64,000 bases of DNA from Pohlia nutans (Eukaryota; Streptophyta; Bryopsida; Bryales; Mniaceae). A model generated the notes under the pieces. It worked only from the letters and a program-made list of their open reading frames with translations, did not search any database and was not told where the DNA came from. Position 1 is the stretch's first letter, and every line of letters starts with the position of its first letter. The stretch covers positions 13,689,501-13,753,500 of the forward strand of contig CM040107.1 in NCBI GenBank assembly GCA_022496805.1. The letters are read 5' to 3'. The position numbers and the translations under genes are program-made. Positions 10,981-21,920 of this stretch are shown here, piece by piece.

Positions 10981-11254
10981 CATTACAAGAAATTTGAGTC
11001 CTCTAAGAGGCCTTGAGTTTTTATTTTTATTTTAACTTTTTGAATTTTTTAAAAAATATTTAATTAATATAAAAATATTAAAAAAATGAAATCTGATGTG
11101 GCACGAGTTCGACATTATAATAATATTTTTTATTTTATTTTATTAACATTTTATTTTTAAAAGTATTTTCATTTAAAAAATAATTCCAATAAAAAATTAG
11201 ATTTTGGCCCGAACATCGAAAAAGCCTCTTGGAGGGCTCATTTCTCTTCTAATG
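10981..11254. mobile_element. 274 bp MITE inside the gypsy-1 LTR
   Basis: Terminal inverted repeats of about 30 bp run from CATTACAAGAAATTTGAG at the left to the complement of CATTAGAAGAGAAATGAG at the right. The core is very AT-rich. The related LTR at 34.4 kb has the empty site: removing exactly 10981-11254 gives the same junction (ctagagattg|agagga). No target-site duplication is visible. Superfamily not assigned. Confidence 0.75.
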
Positions 11255-11707
11255 AGAGGACTAGTAAGAGGTTTCTACTAGGGAGAACGTACTGTCGGCT
11301 AAGGAAATGCACCAGTATACTAGTAAGTCGGCTCCTGCATACCCACAGACTACTGCAACTAACCAAGATACAACCACAAAGAGTGATACAAGAGCAGGAA
11401 ACAGCAGTAGTCTAACAGCAGTAGTCTAACATACTAGTGCGCACAAGAAGAGTTTAAGACAAGAGCGAAGTACAACTGAGGCTGCCAAAAAGATGTACAA
11501 ATGGTATAGCAACAACTCTCTCAAAGAGAGTGAAGGTACATATAGGAGACTGGTCGGACAGTGTGTCAGACTGGTCGACCGGAAAAGTCGGGTCGACCAG
11601 TCTGTACCAGCCTGTACTGCCACGTGTCGCCTGCCGGGTCTATTCCTGCCGGGAATAGACTAGCCTACTCTTAGCCTAACTGAATATCAACTAATATTCG
11701 GTTAACA

Positions 11708-12130
11708 TAATACTTTTTCCGCACTCGGTTTTCTTTCACTTCTCTATTTATACTTTTTGCAAAACTCATAATAATAGAGGATTCGCATGAAATTTTTTTA
11801 ATTTGAAGGACTTCCACAAATGCAATTTATTTTTTATTGTGTTATAATTTAAAAAAAGAAACTGGGACAGCAGTGTAGGCATTTAGAGGTTTACCTAGTC
11901 AAAGTAGTTGATCAGAAGATGTAATGAAGGAAGGACTCTTCCTCCAAGCAAATTTTTTTTTCACTGCCGCCTTCCGATGCCTGCCGTCCACTTCTCGCCG
12001 TCGCTGATCGCCGTCCGGTCCGAGGCCCGAAATGCCGTCCGCTTCACGGTGTCCGATCCGCCGTCCGATCCGCCGTCCGATACAGCCGTCCGATTCGTCC
12101 GTTCAGACCGCCGACAGTCAGATCCCATGA
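11708..12130. repeat. AT-rich spacer, then GCCGTCCGATC cluster 1
   Basis: From 11708 to about 11960 I see no feature. From about 11970 to 12120 the word gccgtccgatc and close variants recur at irregular spacing. A short Arg/Pro-rich frame through it is a by-product of the repeat. The cluster is followed within 100 bp by a MITE with TTAACCCCTAA ends. Confidence 0.55.
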
Positions 12131-12215
12131 AGTTGTTCAACTCAACAACTTCCCAGAACGGAATAAATGCCATGAGGAATCCAATGATCGTGATTAAGTG
12201 AGCCAAAGAGTCCTA

Positions 12216-12791
12216 TTAACCCCTAAACGTTCTCACCCTTTTCAGATTTGGCCGTTTTTCAAAGATGCATTATAAAATGCAACTAAGAGGGATATTTTCA
12301 ACTCGATGAATGAATAAAAGTTGTACATCATGAATGTTAGATTCTATCCATATGGTTGGATTTGCAATTGCTATCACAATTTTTTGTGTATTAATTTTCA
12401 AACTTCAAATTTAGAGCTCTTTTGGAATATGATTACGAATAAGATATTGGCAATCTAATAATGAAATCTTTTGTGATGGGTTGAAATGTAATGCTTTAAG
12501 TGTAGTGATTTTTGGAGATTTTTTGGTTACTTAATTTTAGTACTTCACTTTCTCAAGAGCACTTTTAGACTAAAATCTTCGAAATTTTGGGTGGAACACT
12601 ACAACATGACATGAGGCATAAAAATTTCACAAATCATCCCCTCTCTAATCGGATCACACATGCACAAAGCTAACTTCCCATAAAAGTTTCAGTAAAAGAT
12701 CCACACTGCAAAAAGTGCATGATGGATGAAAAATCGGAGTTCAAATCCGTACATCATGCAAAATATGCATGATTGGGCCGTTAGGGGTTAA
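12216..12791 (+). mobile_element. MITE family 1, copy a (TTAACCCCTAA ends)
   Basis: About 576 bp, starting TTAACCCCTAA and ending TTAGGGGTTAA. The internal sequence is the reverse complement of copy b at 21.92-22.50 kb. There is no coding frame. Its right end is also the left end of the next element. Confidence 0.7.
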
Positions 12792-13336
12792 CCCTTTGAG
12801 GACAACGCAACATGTTGGTATGGTGAAATCGATCACAGGATTTGCATATTTGAAATATCACATTGGGTGATTTATAATTTTGCATTCCTAGTCATTAGCA
12901 GTATGAAGGTATAATAAAAGTTTCAACATGATTGGAAGATATTTTGAATATTTACAAATTTTATTATGTAAACACGACAGAATTTCAAAATAAATATACT
13001 TTTGTCAAATTTAATATCAAGTTTTTTATTTAAGGTAGATAAAAGTTACATTTACATGTAGTAAAGGTATGAAAGCAAAAGATATAAAAGAGTCCTATGA
13101 TTCGAGCATTATTAGAAAGCCCTTTGTATTTAGGACACTCCAATTTCAAATTTCTCAACGTTGGAATAACTTCAATAGATTTTCTACTTTCCAATCCCAA
13201 CGGTCAAAAGATGTATTATAACTTAACTTAAACATCTAACGAAAACTCCAACTACATAAAAGCTAAAACGCTAGATTTTAAGGACATTGGACCAAAAATC
13301 AGGCATTATATGGTTGATTGGGCACTTAGGTTACAC
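12786..13336 (-). mobile_element. MITE family 2, copy a (inverted)
   Basis: Read on the minus strand, this matches copies b and c (14857-15399 and 15718-16264) along most of its length, including the phrase ccgttgggattgg. Its end overlaps the TTAA of family 1 copy a, so the two elements abut head to tail. 13337-13630 shows no feature. Confidence 0.65.
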
Positions 13337-13629
13337 AAATGAATTTTAGATTCAATCCATACTTTAAGATCAACAGTTACGAATACAAATTAAGTTGTAT
13401 GAATATAAAATGACTTGGGATTCAAAAAGAAGTGAATTTCAATGGTTGAGATCATATATGAATAGTGACTTAGTGAAGTTATTTTAACAAATATTTCCAC
13501 ACAACAATATAACATACATGACTTACTGTTAAAAGTCCCAAAATGTAAAACCACCAACCTTTTACACAGTAAACAATAACATGTTTCCAAGATCGTTCCA
13601 TTTTGAAACTATTTCATTTTTGCTGATAA

Positions 13630-14840
13630 CAAATTTCAGAGTATATTACGGGCTCCATTGTTCAAAGTAGATGATTCATACATTCACACATGCGTACACA
13701 ATATCTTTATATTCTGTTCATATAAATTTATGTATACATAAAAATACATGTGCATATATACGTACATATATATATTGGTACAAGTATGTGTATGTGAATG
13801 AATGGAGGTAAGTGTGTGTGTGTTTGTGTATATATATATATATATATATAGATGTGTCGACCATTTATAGATGTACATATCAATATAAACCCTAAACATG
13901 CATGCACATACGCATACAATAAGATTTATTTATATGTATGTAAATATAAAGGTACATACATGTGCATTCAATATGTTCAGCTATAATTTAATTTCATATA
14001 TACTATTCATATGAACATGCATACAATAGGTTCAAATCTAATTTAATTTCAAGTTTTCCCCTCTAACTAGGTTTGTAAAATATAAATTGTTACATATATT
14101 GTGTGATAATTTGTTTATGAAAATTGACGTGGTCTTTCCCTCTTAAATTATGATTGTGAATCCATTGAATGAAGTCACTCTAGTAGGTTCAAAGTAATGT
14201 ATGCATAAAAAATTGCCTACTCTTATGGAATTCAAATTGGAACGTAATGCTTCATTCTATTGCCTTTATATTTGAATATTTTGCCTCTTTATTCAATTGG
14301 AAAGTAATTACAAGTCAAGTCATGAAATTGACCAAAAGTGAGAGGGAGAATGAACAAAGGAAGAAAGGGAGAAGGGTAAGGTGGAGGGGGGCGGAGTTAG
14401 TTAACAATGGAGAGGTAAGAGACATCATGAAAGAGGTGGTCCGGACAGCTCTCCTAGAAGTGAAGCACTACAAGAATTCAATGCGAAGGACAATAAATGT
14501 TGGAACATTCTTTGACCGTACTCAATATAGTCCTCGAAGTTCGCGAGGATTCTTGAAGTGCGTGTAGACCCAAGGAGTTGGGCTGGAGGAGGAGGAAGGG
14601 AGAGCAATGAAACACCAAAACTCAATACTTTGGAGAAACCCCCTGGGTTGCTCGCGCACGCCGTTCGATGCCTGCCGTCCGCACTGGCGTCTGATCCGGC
14701 GTCCTGTCTGCCGTCCGATCAGGCGTCCGCTCTGTCGTCCGATCCGAGGGTTTCGTCCGATGGATCCTGTCTGTCCGATCAGCGCGCTCCATTTCATTCA
14801 GTTCGTCCGATCTCGTCGTCTAAAACCGCCGTCCGAGGTG
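13630..14840. repeat. Duplicated segment, unit 1, with TA/TG microsatellites and GCCGTCCGATC cluster 2
   Basis: The segment begins with tatata/tgtgtg-rich DNA (13680-13990, with a pure TA run at 13831-13850). It continues through tcaagtcatgaaattgacc, ggaggaggaggaagggagag and aaaccccctgg, and ends in GCCGTCCGATC words (about 14660-14840). The same order is found at 16370-17240. No credible protein frame. A fragment enriched in Tyr/Ile/Thr codons across the microsatellite is spurious. Confidence 0.65.
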
Positions 14841-14856
14841 CTTCTGCAGATGACCC

Positions 14857-15399
14857 TTAACCCCTAAAGGACCAATCAACCATATTATGCTTGTTTTTTG
14901 GTCAAACGCCCCAAAATCAAGTGTTTTAACGTTATTGTAGTTGGTGATTTCATTAGATGTTTAAGTTGAGTTATGATACATGTTTTGACCGTTGGGATTG
15001 GAGAATAGACTTCATTTGAAGATTTTTCACCGTCGAGAAATTTGAATTTTGAGTGTCCAAAATACAAAGGGATTTCTAAACATGCTCATATCATAGGTCT
15101 CTTTTAATTTCTTCATTTTCAGTATTTTACTCCTTGTAAATATGAATTTTATCTACCTTAAATATAATTTTTGATATTAAATTTCACAAAACTATATTTA
15201 TTTTGAACTTTTCCCTTGTTTACATAATAAAATTTGTAAATATTCAAAATATATTCGAATCATGTTGAAAATTTTGCCATACCTTCATAATTTTAATGAC
15301 TTTCTATAAAAAATCATAAATCATACAATTTGATATTTCAAGTATGCAAATTATAGTGCTTTGACTTTTTCAAAAGAGGTAAGGACCTTTAGGGGTTAA
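14857..15399 (+). mobile_element. MITE family 2, copy b
   Basis: 543 bp with ends TTAACCCCTAAAGG and CCTTTAGGGGTTAA. It is highly similar to copy c 860 bp downstream. The flanks share accct on both sides, which could be a 5 bp duplication. 15400-15717 holds no recognised feature. Confidence 0.7.
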
Positions 15400-15717
15400 C
15401 CCTTTGACGCTGGCCTTCATATTCTAAATATTGGATGGTTGCTCATGCGTACATCCATCACATACGGTGACTTCGTACAATAATTAAAATTTGTGATTGT
15501 CCATGGTCCATTAAATTATGAATTCCTTCAAATATTTAACCTTCATAATTTTAAAAAGTTCATTTTCTATTAGAAAATACATAACACTTTAGGACTAATT
15601 GGATACATACAAATTCGTGCGTGTGTAAACTTTAATTAAAAAAATTTACTAATCCGAAAGGTAAAATTGATATAAAAGTGTATATTGATTGTTGTCAAAG
15701 GCAACATTAAACCAACA

Positions 15718-16264
15718 TTAACCCCGAAATGCCCAATCAACCATATTATGCTTGTTTTTTGGTCAAACGCCCCAAAAATCAAGTGTTTTAACTTTATTGT
15801 AGTTAGTGTTATCATTTGATGTTTAAGTTAAGTTATGATACATCTTTTGACCGTTGGGATTGGAGAATAGACTTCATTTGAAGATATTTCACCGTCGTGA
15901 AATTTGAATTTCGAGTGTTCAAAATGCAAAGGGATTACTAAAGATGCTTCTATCATAGGTCTCTTTTAATTTCTTCACTTTCAGTCTTTTACTCCTTGTA
16001 AATATAACTTTTATGTACCTTAAATATAATTTTTGATATTAAATTTGACAAAACTATATTTATTTTGAATTTTTCCCTTGTTTACATAATAAAATTTGTA
16101 AATATTCAAAATATTTTCGAATCATGTTGAAAATTTTGCCATACCTTCATATTGTTAATGACTGTTTATGAAAAATTATAAATCATACAATGTGATATTT
16201 CAAGTATGCAAATTATAGTGCTTCGACTTTTAGAAAAGAGGTGAGGACCTTTACTAGGGGTTAA
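15718..16264 (+). mobile_element. MITE family 2, copy c
   Basis: 547 bp, TTAACCCC...GGGGTTAA. It is nearly collinear with copy b, including the internal phrases ccattgcttgt-like start, ttgaccgttgggattgg and aatcatgttgaaaa. No coding capacity. Confidence 0.7.
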
Positions 16265-16369
16265 GATAGATAGAAGTAGTTTGATCGATCACAGGATTTC
16301 TCCGCCAATGCCTAACGTTTACAATTTCCTTGATAACAAATAAGATCCTATTTTGTGATTTTGTCCATA

Positions 16370-17240
16370 GAATATTATTCATCCAATTGCACATGTGTAC
16401 ACAATATATTTATATCCTGGATATGTAAATCTATATAAACATAGAAATACACGAGCATAAATATATACATATACACATATGTATGTATGGATATATGTAT
16501 GTATGTATATGTAAATATGTGGGTGGATATTTGTATGTACATATACATGGAAGCACTTACGAATATACATGCACTACAAACATGTCTTCCACGATGTTGC
16601 ACCATCATGAAAATGGCATGCCACATGTGTTTTATATTACCAATTGGCATATATTATTATTCCAAGCTTACTAGAGATGATAATATGCCTTGCACGACGT
16701 TCTACCATCATGTATACTGGCATGCACATACGCACACACATACACGATAACTTATGGAATTCGAAGTGGAATTCATATTTTGAATATTTCGCTTCTTTAT
16801 TCAATTGGTAAATAATTACAAGTCAAGTCATGAAATTGACCAAAAGTAGGAGGGAGAATGAACAAAAGAAGCAAAGGGAAAAGGGCAACGTGAGGGGGGG
16901 GGGGGGCGGAGTTAGCTAACAATAGAGAGGTAAGAGCCATCATGAAAGAGGTGGGACGGACCGCTCTCCTAGAAGTGAAGCACTACAAGAATTCAATGCG
17001 AAGCACAATAAATGTTGGAACATTCTTTGACCGTACTCAAAATAGTCCTCGAAGTCTGTGAGGATTCTTGAAGTGCGTGTAGACCCAAGGAGTTGGGCTG
17101 GAGGAGGAGGAAGGGAGAGCAATGAAACATTAAAACTCAATACTTTGGAGAAACCCCCTGGCCTGCTCGCGCACGCCGTCCGATGCCTGCCGTCCGCACT
17201 GCCGTCCGATCCTGCGTCCACTCCGCCGTCCGATGAGGCG
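16370..17240. repeat. Duplicated segment, unit 2
   Basis: Collinear with 13630-14700 about 2.5-2.7 kb upstream: TATA/ATGTATG microsatellite (16400-16540), tcaagtcatgaaattgacc, a run of 13 G at 16894-16906, ggaggaggaggaagggagag, aaaccccctgg. The copies differ by small indels. The unit ends in GCCGTCCGATC cluster 3. Confidence 0.65.
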
Positions 17241-17570
17241 TCCGCTCTGTCCGTACGATGGATCGGCCTCGTGTGAGCGAGCTTGCCCGTCCGATCAATC
17301 CGTCGGGCCGGTGTGGTCAGTCCGATATGGGGACCCGGCGCGGGCCGTCCGATTTGGCCAGGCGATCGTGCGCCCCTGCCCATCCGATTGGAGGGTCAAA
17401 ACGTACGCGGGGACAGCGGCCGTCGGATGAGAATGTCCGCACGCACGCCGTCCGATGGATCTGGTACGGTCCGATCGAGGCCACCGGATCGGCCTGGCGT
17501 CTGCTGTACGCTTCGTGCGCCCTAGGCGGACAGTATAAATGGCGGACGGCTTTCTTCGTCCGCTCAGAGA
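17170..17570. promoter_or_regulatory. GCCGTCCGATC cluster 3 with a TATA box
   Basis: Many ccgtccgatc words in both orientations lie upstream of tataaat near 17531, which is preceded by GC-rich DNA and followed by the gene at 17.75 kb. The position suggests a promoter region with repeated binding sites. That role is inferred, not shown. Confidence 0.4.
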
Positions 17571-17748
17571 GGCGGTGGGCATGGTGAACGTCCTCGTGCA
17601 CTTGCATCAACTCTGTCACGTGTTTTTTGAGTCACTGCGTCACGCTGTATGCACGTTTGACTTTATTTGAGGACGTCTGCACCACGTTGCGCTTCTACCT
17701 TCCACGCGGTTTCTTGGGGTTGCTTTGACTTCCCACGATGTTCCAGTG

Positions 17749-18899
17749 AAGGAGTAGTAGTAGGAGATCTTCACAAGGGACTCCTCAAGTTATAAACTGG
17801 GATCAAGTCGCTGACCCCAATTGTATTGCGGAGCCGGGATGGGACACGGAGCCGGCGAGAACGTGGACTTTAAAAATATGCAAAGAGTACGTGAAGATGA
17901 CGCATTTAGCCAAGATTTGGCCACGAGCTCAAATGCTAGTGTCTGGTCCTCGTTGGGAAGGCCCAACTGCGACGTGCCAAAGCAACTATTTCCGACAACG
18001 GTATTGGGAGGTGCACGATTTCGTTGGGTTGCCTAAATCCAAACCAACCATCATGAAATATGGCCTAATGTCAATGGTTTGGGCTGAGATTGTACTGCAC
18101 AAGGATGTGAATTAGAGTATGGTGAATGGAAAAAACGTTGAACGATTGAATCGTTCACAAAACTTTATTGCCACCAATTGGACTGGACTGAGTGATTGTG
18201 TGCCGCAATGGTCTAATCGTACAGCGCATGCGACAAATGTTGTTGTTCCTGATGACAACACCTCGCAATGGGAAGTACGTCCACGCAATACATATCGGGA
18301 ACGCGACGTTGAGAACTATCCCGTGACGTTCGGAACTGCTCCTCAGCATGACTATGAAAATCATCATGGAACTTTAGATCCAGTAGGTAGGGGATATCAA
18401 AGGGGAGCTAGCCATGGCTACGATGATAATGCATACGCGGTACACAATGATGAACGGGTTCCATATCCGGACAGATACAGTACTCTACGAGCATATTCTT
18501 CCGAGAGGACCCACAACGATTTTAGACATCATGGGTTTCAAAGCCATACTCCTATTTATTCTGGCCCTCGCGAAAGCTCAGGAAGCGGTGCACCTGTGAG
18601 TTTTGGTAGGGATATATATAGTGCTGCAGACGGCCCCCCTGACGGATATGCTACTGGGCCATCAAGATGATGAGTACGAAAGAGATCTTCAAGAGGCAAT
18701 AAGATGGAGCGAAGAAGAAGAAATTGAAAGGCGGCTGATAGAGCAACGCTATTATGAGCAACAGTGGGACGCGGAACGTGGAACATTTCGGGGACATCGG
18801 CGATATAAGGCGGATTTAACAGGACTGTCCATGCTCAAGTGGAAGTTGAAACCTAGCCTAGACCGTAGAATCCAATGTCTTCAATTTTGCTTTGTATAG
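17749..18899 (+). pseudogene. Unrecognised gene ending in a ubiquitin-interacting motif; stop and frameshift
   Basis: The frame opens after a TGA near 17746, reads INWDQVADPNCIAEPGWDTE and continues to a TAG at 18113-18115. It then goes on in the same frame for 183 codons rich in His, Tyr, Arg and Gly (probably disordered). Near 18633-18638 a run of six C marks a frame change. In the next frame the tail reads DDEYERDLQEAIRWSEEEE, which fits the UIM consensus (acidic, LxxAIxxSxxE). The C-terminus also has an Arg/Glu helix. A TATA box lies about 200 bp upstream. The first exon and start codon were not found, so an upstream intron is possible. I do not recognise the main domain. A ubiquitin-binding role follows only from the motif. 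Confidence 0.45.
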
Positions 18900-19204
18900 A
18901 CCAAGACATGTCCTTAGTTTGAATTTTGTTTGGATGCTACAAACTTTGGATATATTCTAGGCTGCTAGCGCTAATGCTCTAGGCTTATAAAGTATGTATG
19001 GCTCATTGTGTGAACATTATTGGCATAAATATTTATATATATAAATATATAATCTAATCGCGAAGAGTGAACTGGTCATGAGTACATAACCCACCGTTAT
19101 TTCCATTAACAAGAGATCGAGTTCATGACTTACAAAAAGATATATAAATTGGTTTGGTGTCGCCTTGACTTTTATTGCAGACGTTATATACCTGGTTGAA
19201 AACA
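18900..19204. other. No gene seen; short TA-rich run
   Basis: Intergenic, AT-rich, with atatttatatatataaat near 19030. Possibly the 3' untranslated region of the preceding gene. Confidence 0.4.
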
Positions 19205-19795
19205 ATATGAGTTTAGTTCACATGCAATGGAGGGGCTAGAAGCTTATCTTAGAACTTGGTTGTGCACAACACAGTTGACTTTCCAAGAAGGACTCCCATC
19301 ACATTCTCATTTCCTACTCCTTTTATAATTACCTTGTGCAACGAAAACCTCTTTCACGAAAGAATTTATTCATGGAAAACATCTTGTCTCACTATCTTGA
19401 GAAGTCCATGGTGGCGAACGAACCACCAAAAGTGCACTTTATTGAACCCCTCTTTAGGTTAGGTCCTTGCTACACACTTTCCACTTGAATTAAGTGGCTT
19501 CCCGTATTTATTTTTGGCCGAGTACTTTCTTTGAACCGTCTTCATCATCAAACAACTTCATGAGCTTCTGTGCTTTAAGAGCAGTTCAGAAACATCAGAT
19601 CTCACAGAAACGCAATCTTGAAGATCGTAACGAACACCTTTAAAGTGCATACTCTCGTAACTTGAGATCCAGCTAGTCTAAACCCTCAACTTTAGTCCCG
19701 ATTGAAACACTTGAGATGATATTGCCTATTCGCCCCCTGCTTTGTGGATGCATGCTTTGCTTATTCTAGAAAAAGATGAGCATGCAATTTATTAA

Positions 19796-20606
19796 TGTCA
19801 AACCTTGTTTTACCGAAAGCGGCTAGTTAGGGTTTCTAGGGCAACTAGGAGTACTCTTTCCGCCATAAATAGGAGAAGTAGTGGCCATAACGGCCTAGTT
19901 ATTTATTTTGAGAGAGAGTACCATCCGGGCGCAGCCTAGAGAAATTATTACAGGACTAGACCGACAGTAGATTCCGGTGGGAAACCGGATGGGAGACCGG
20001 ATAGGTGAGGCCGGGTCTCTGAGGGACCCGGCCACGGTCCGAGCATTGAAGTGGGTCGCTCTAAACTGGGCGACCCACTGTTCATTCACTCTCTACAGCT
20101 CCAGTTGTCCGCGCCAGCAGAATTTTGAGCTTCCGGATAGCCGTAGAATTGATAGTGTGGGACCGGAAGTAGAGAGCATTGAGCGACTGTATTGTGCAGA
20201 TTCTGAGCGTCCGGGAGTGAGAGAAACTGAACACCCGGTGAGAATCAGCGACGCAAGGTTAGAATTTGAAATAGGCGAGCCTCCGGACAGTGCGCACCAC
20301 CATTTCCGGCGGAGTTTGAGGAAGAAAGGAAGTGCGCAGCCAGGAAAAGGGTCGCGGGGTCTCCGGGAGGTTAGAAGAACACCACGGAAGCGGAAAGGGA
20401 AGCGCCCGGAGCGGGAGGCGCGAGGTTTACCGAGGAAAGAGTAGGCCCGGTTGTACGACGAGCGGGTACTTCAACCGGGATTGGAGGGAGCAGCCCGGAT
20501 GAAGAATGTAGTCCAGGAGTACTCGGACAAGGTAGAAGCATATTTGGTGGAGTTCCGAGTACTGGCGGAATACATCCGGGAGAGCTCTTCGGAGGAGGAG
20601 TCCTCC
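19796..20606 (+). pseudogene. TGCA element copy A: leader joined to a C-terminal fragment
   Basis: It starts TGTCAAACC like element D. It carries the same leader with the TATA-like ccataaatagg (19862) and runs to gaggaaagag near 20441. There it jumps to the sequence that in D lies at about 41408 (gcccggttgtacgacgagcgg). About 2.08 kb, including the ATG and most of the coding region, is missing. The fragment then encodes LEGAARMKNV and YSDKVEAYLVEFRVLAEYI as in B and D. It ends without the 3' untranslated region. Confidence 0.7.
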
Positions 20607-20828
20607 TTCATGTGCCATGATTGTATCATAGTACTACATTCTAATCTGACTTTAGACACCGTGTCCCGTGACACCCTAAACCCTACTAGTGTTAGTATCA
20701 TATTGAGAATTTGGAACGATACAGAGAACATTGCCCTATGTAGTCAAAGGGTGTAGTACTATGGTAGGGTGTCGTACTGTAGGACTATCATGGTGCATGA
20801 GTGAGGACCCTAAGCCACTAAGGCTTGG

Positions 20829-20957
20829 ATGAAGTCTACGAGGAAGGTATTCAAGTGTCGATCTTGCGGCATGGCACTTGGAATGAGGTTGTCACCTCAT
20901 CTTGATGCCTCATGCTACAAAAGGCTTAGAAACCCCAGAGTGTTCATCTTTTTGTAG
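20829..20957 (+). CDS. Small CCHC-type zinc-finger frame (42 aa)
   Basis: ATG at 20829 opens 42 codons to TAG. The protein begins with basic residues and then has CRSCGMALGMRLSPHLDASC, a CX2CX11HX4C arrangement that could bind zinc. The spacing resembles the CPAC...H zinc finger encoded near 60.0 kb. It lies between the inverted arms of the element at 19.2-21.6 kb and could be a remnant of its protein. It could also be an exon of a longer gene. Function unknown; short length keeps confidence low. Confidence 0.3.
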   Translation: MKSTRKVFKCRSCGMALGMRLSPHLDASCYKRLRNPRVFIFL

Positions 20958-21590
20958 TTGGGCCTCTGGAAAGTGACTGGGTGAGTGTGTGAGGGACTAG
21001 CTCGGTTCTAGCGAGTACAAACCTTTTCAAAGGCGAAAAGGCGTCGAAAAAGCAGGGGCAACTGGGCAATACCCTCTCCAGCGTTTCAATCGAGATTAGA
21101 GTTGACGTCAAGCAAAGTGGATCTCAAGCTACGAGAGCATGCACTTCAAAGGTGTGCGTTCCAATCTTCCCGATTGCATTTTTGTGAGATCTGGTATTGC
21201 TGAACAACACTTAAAGCACAGAAGCTCGTGAGGTTGTTTGATGATGAAGAGGGTTTGAAGAAAGTACTGGGCCAAAGGTATGTACAGGAAGCCACATGAT
21301 TCAAGTGGGGAGTATGTAACGTAGAACTAAAATGAAGAGGGGTTGAAGAATGTGCACTTTCGGTAGTTCGATTGTCCTATTGAACTTCTTACTATAGCGA
21401 AGCAAGATTTTTTTCAAAAATAACCCTATTCGTGATGGACGTTTTCATTGTACAAGGTAGTTATGGAAGGGGAGGAAATGAGAATGCGGTGGGAGTCCTT
21501 CTTGGAAAGGCCTTTGTGCTATGCACCACCAAGTCATAGGATCAGCTCAAACCCTCAAAATTGCATTAAGGGTAAAGTGAACTCATTTTG

Positions 21591-21920
21591 TAGTCAACCA
21601 TGTATAGAAGGTCTGATAAAAGAATGGAGAGAACACCAACGAAATTGATATATCTTTTAATGAGATACGAACTTAATCAATGACCAATGGAAATAACACT
21701 TGATTAGGTACTTAATGAGGTTTACAATTTGCGAGACGGATTTTTCAATATTACCTTGAGTTATTGCAGGGCGCGGATCTTTCAAAACAAGGAGATGGTC
21801 GTTAAATATTTAGTGCCTATGGTCACTCAGTGGCGGACCAGGCCGTGTATCACATCAGTGATCACACGTGCTCGACTAATCTCAGACTTTGGTCTCAAAG
21901 TCCTGACATATAGTCATAAT
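21591..21920. other. No gene seen
   Basis: Unique AT-rich DNA between the inverted-arm element and MITE family 1 copy b. No frame, motif or repeat I can support. Confidence 0.4.

Larger units (their letters stand above)
9605..11707 (-). mobile_element. Gypsy-1 5' LTR, enlarged by nested insertions
   Basis: On the plus strand the LTR starts TGTTAAGCAGG at 9605 and ends TTAACA at 11707, so it has TG...CA ends and abuts the primer-binding site. Subtracting the CACTA element (9627-10910) and the MITE (10981-11254) leaves roughly 540 bp. The matching LTR without those insertions lies at 34.34-34.75 kb in gypsy-3. A hairpin-forming actggtcgacc...ggtcgaccagt stretch near 11570-11605 is conserved in both copies. 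Confidence 0.65.
19205..21590. mobile_element. Element with about 500 bp inverted arms
   Basis: The stretch 19205-19735 is found again, reverse-complemented and diverged, at about 21060-21590. Matches include ctttccaagaaggactccca, tcatcatcaaac, gagcttctgtgctttaag and ttgagatcca. The enclosed 1.3 kb holds a fragment of a TGCA element (19796-20606) and a short zinc-finger frame (20829-20957). This looks like a long-TIR DNA transposon or fold-back element. No target-site duplication or transposase was found. Confidence 0.65.

Noticed and set aside
13684..13919. Tyr/Ile/Thr-rich frames (also 16375-16750)
   Set aside because: Simple translation of TA and ATGTATG microsatellites.
14857..15399. Telomere or interstitial telomeric repeat
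   Set aside because: CCCCTAA occurs once per end as part of the MITE terminus and is not tandemly repeated.
20427..20756. Independent gene at 20.45-20.76 kb
   Set aside because: It is the C-terminal coiled-coil fragment of a TGCA element followed by unrelated sequence.
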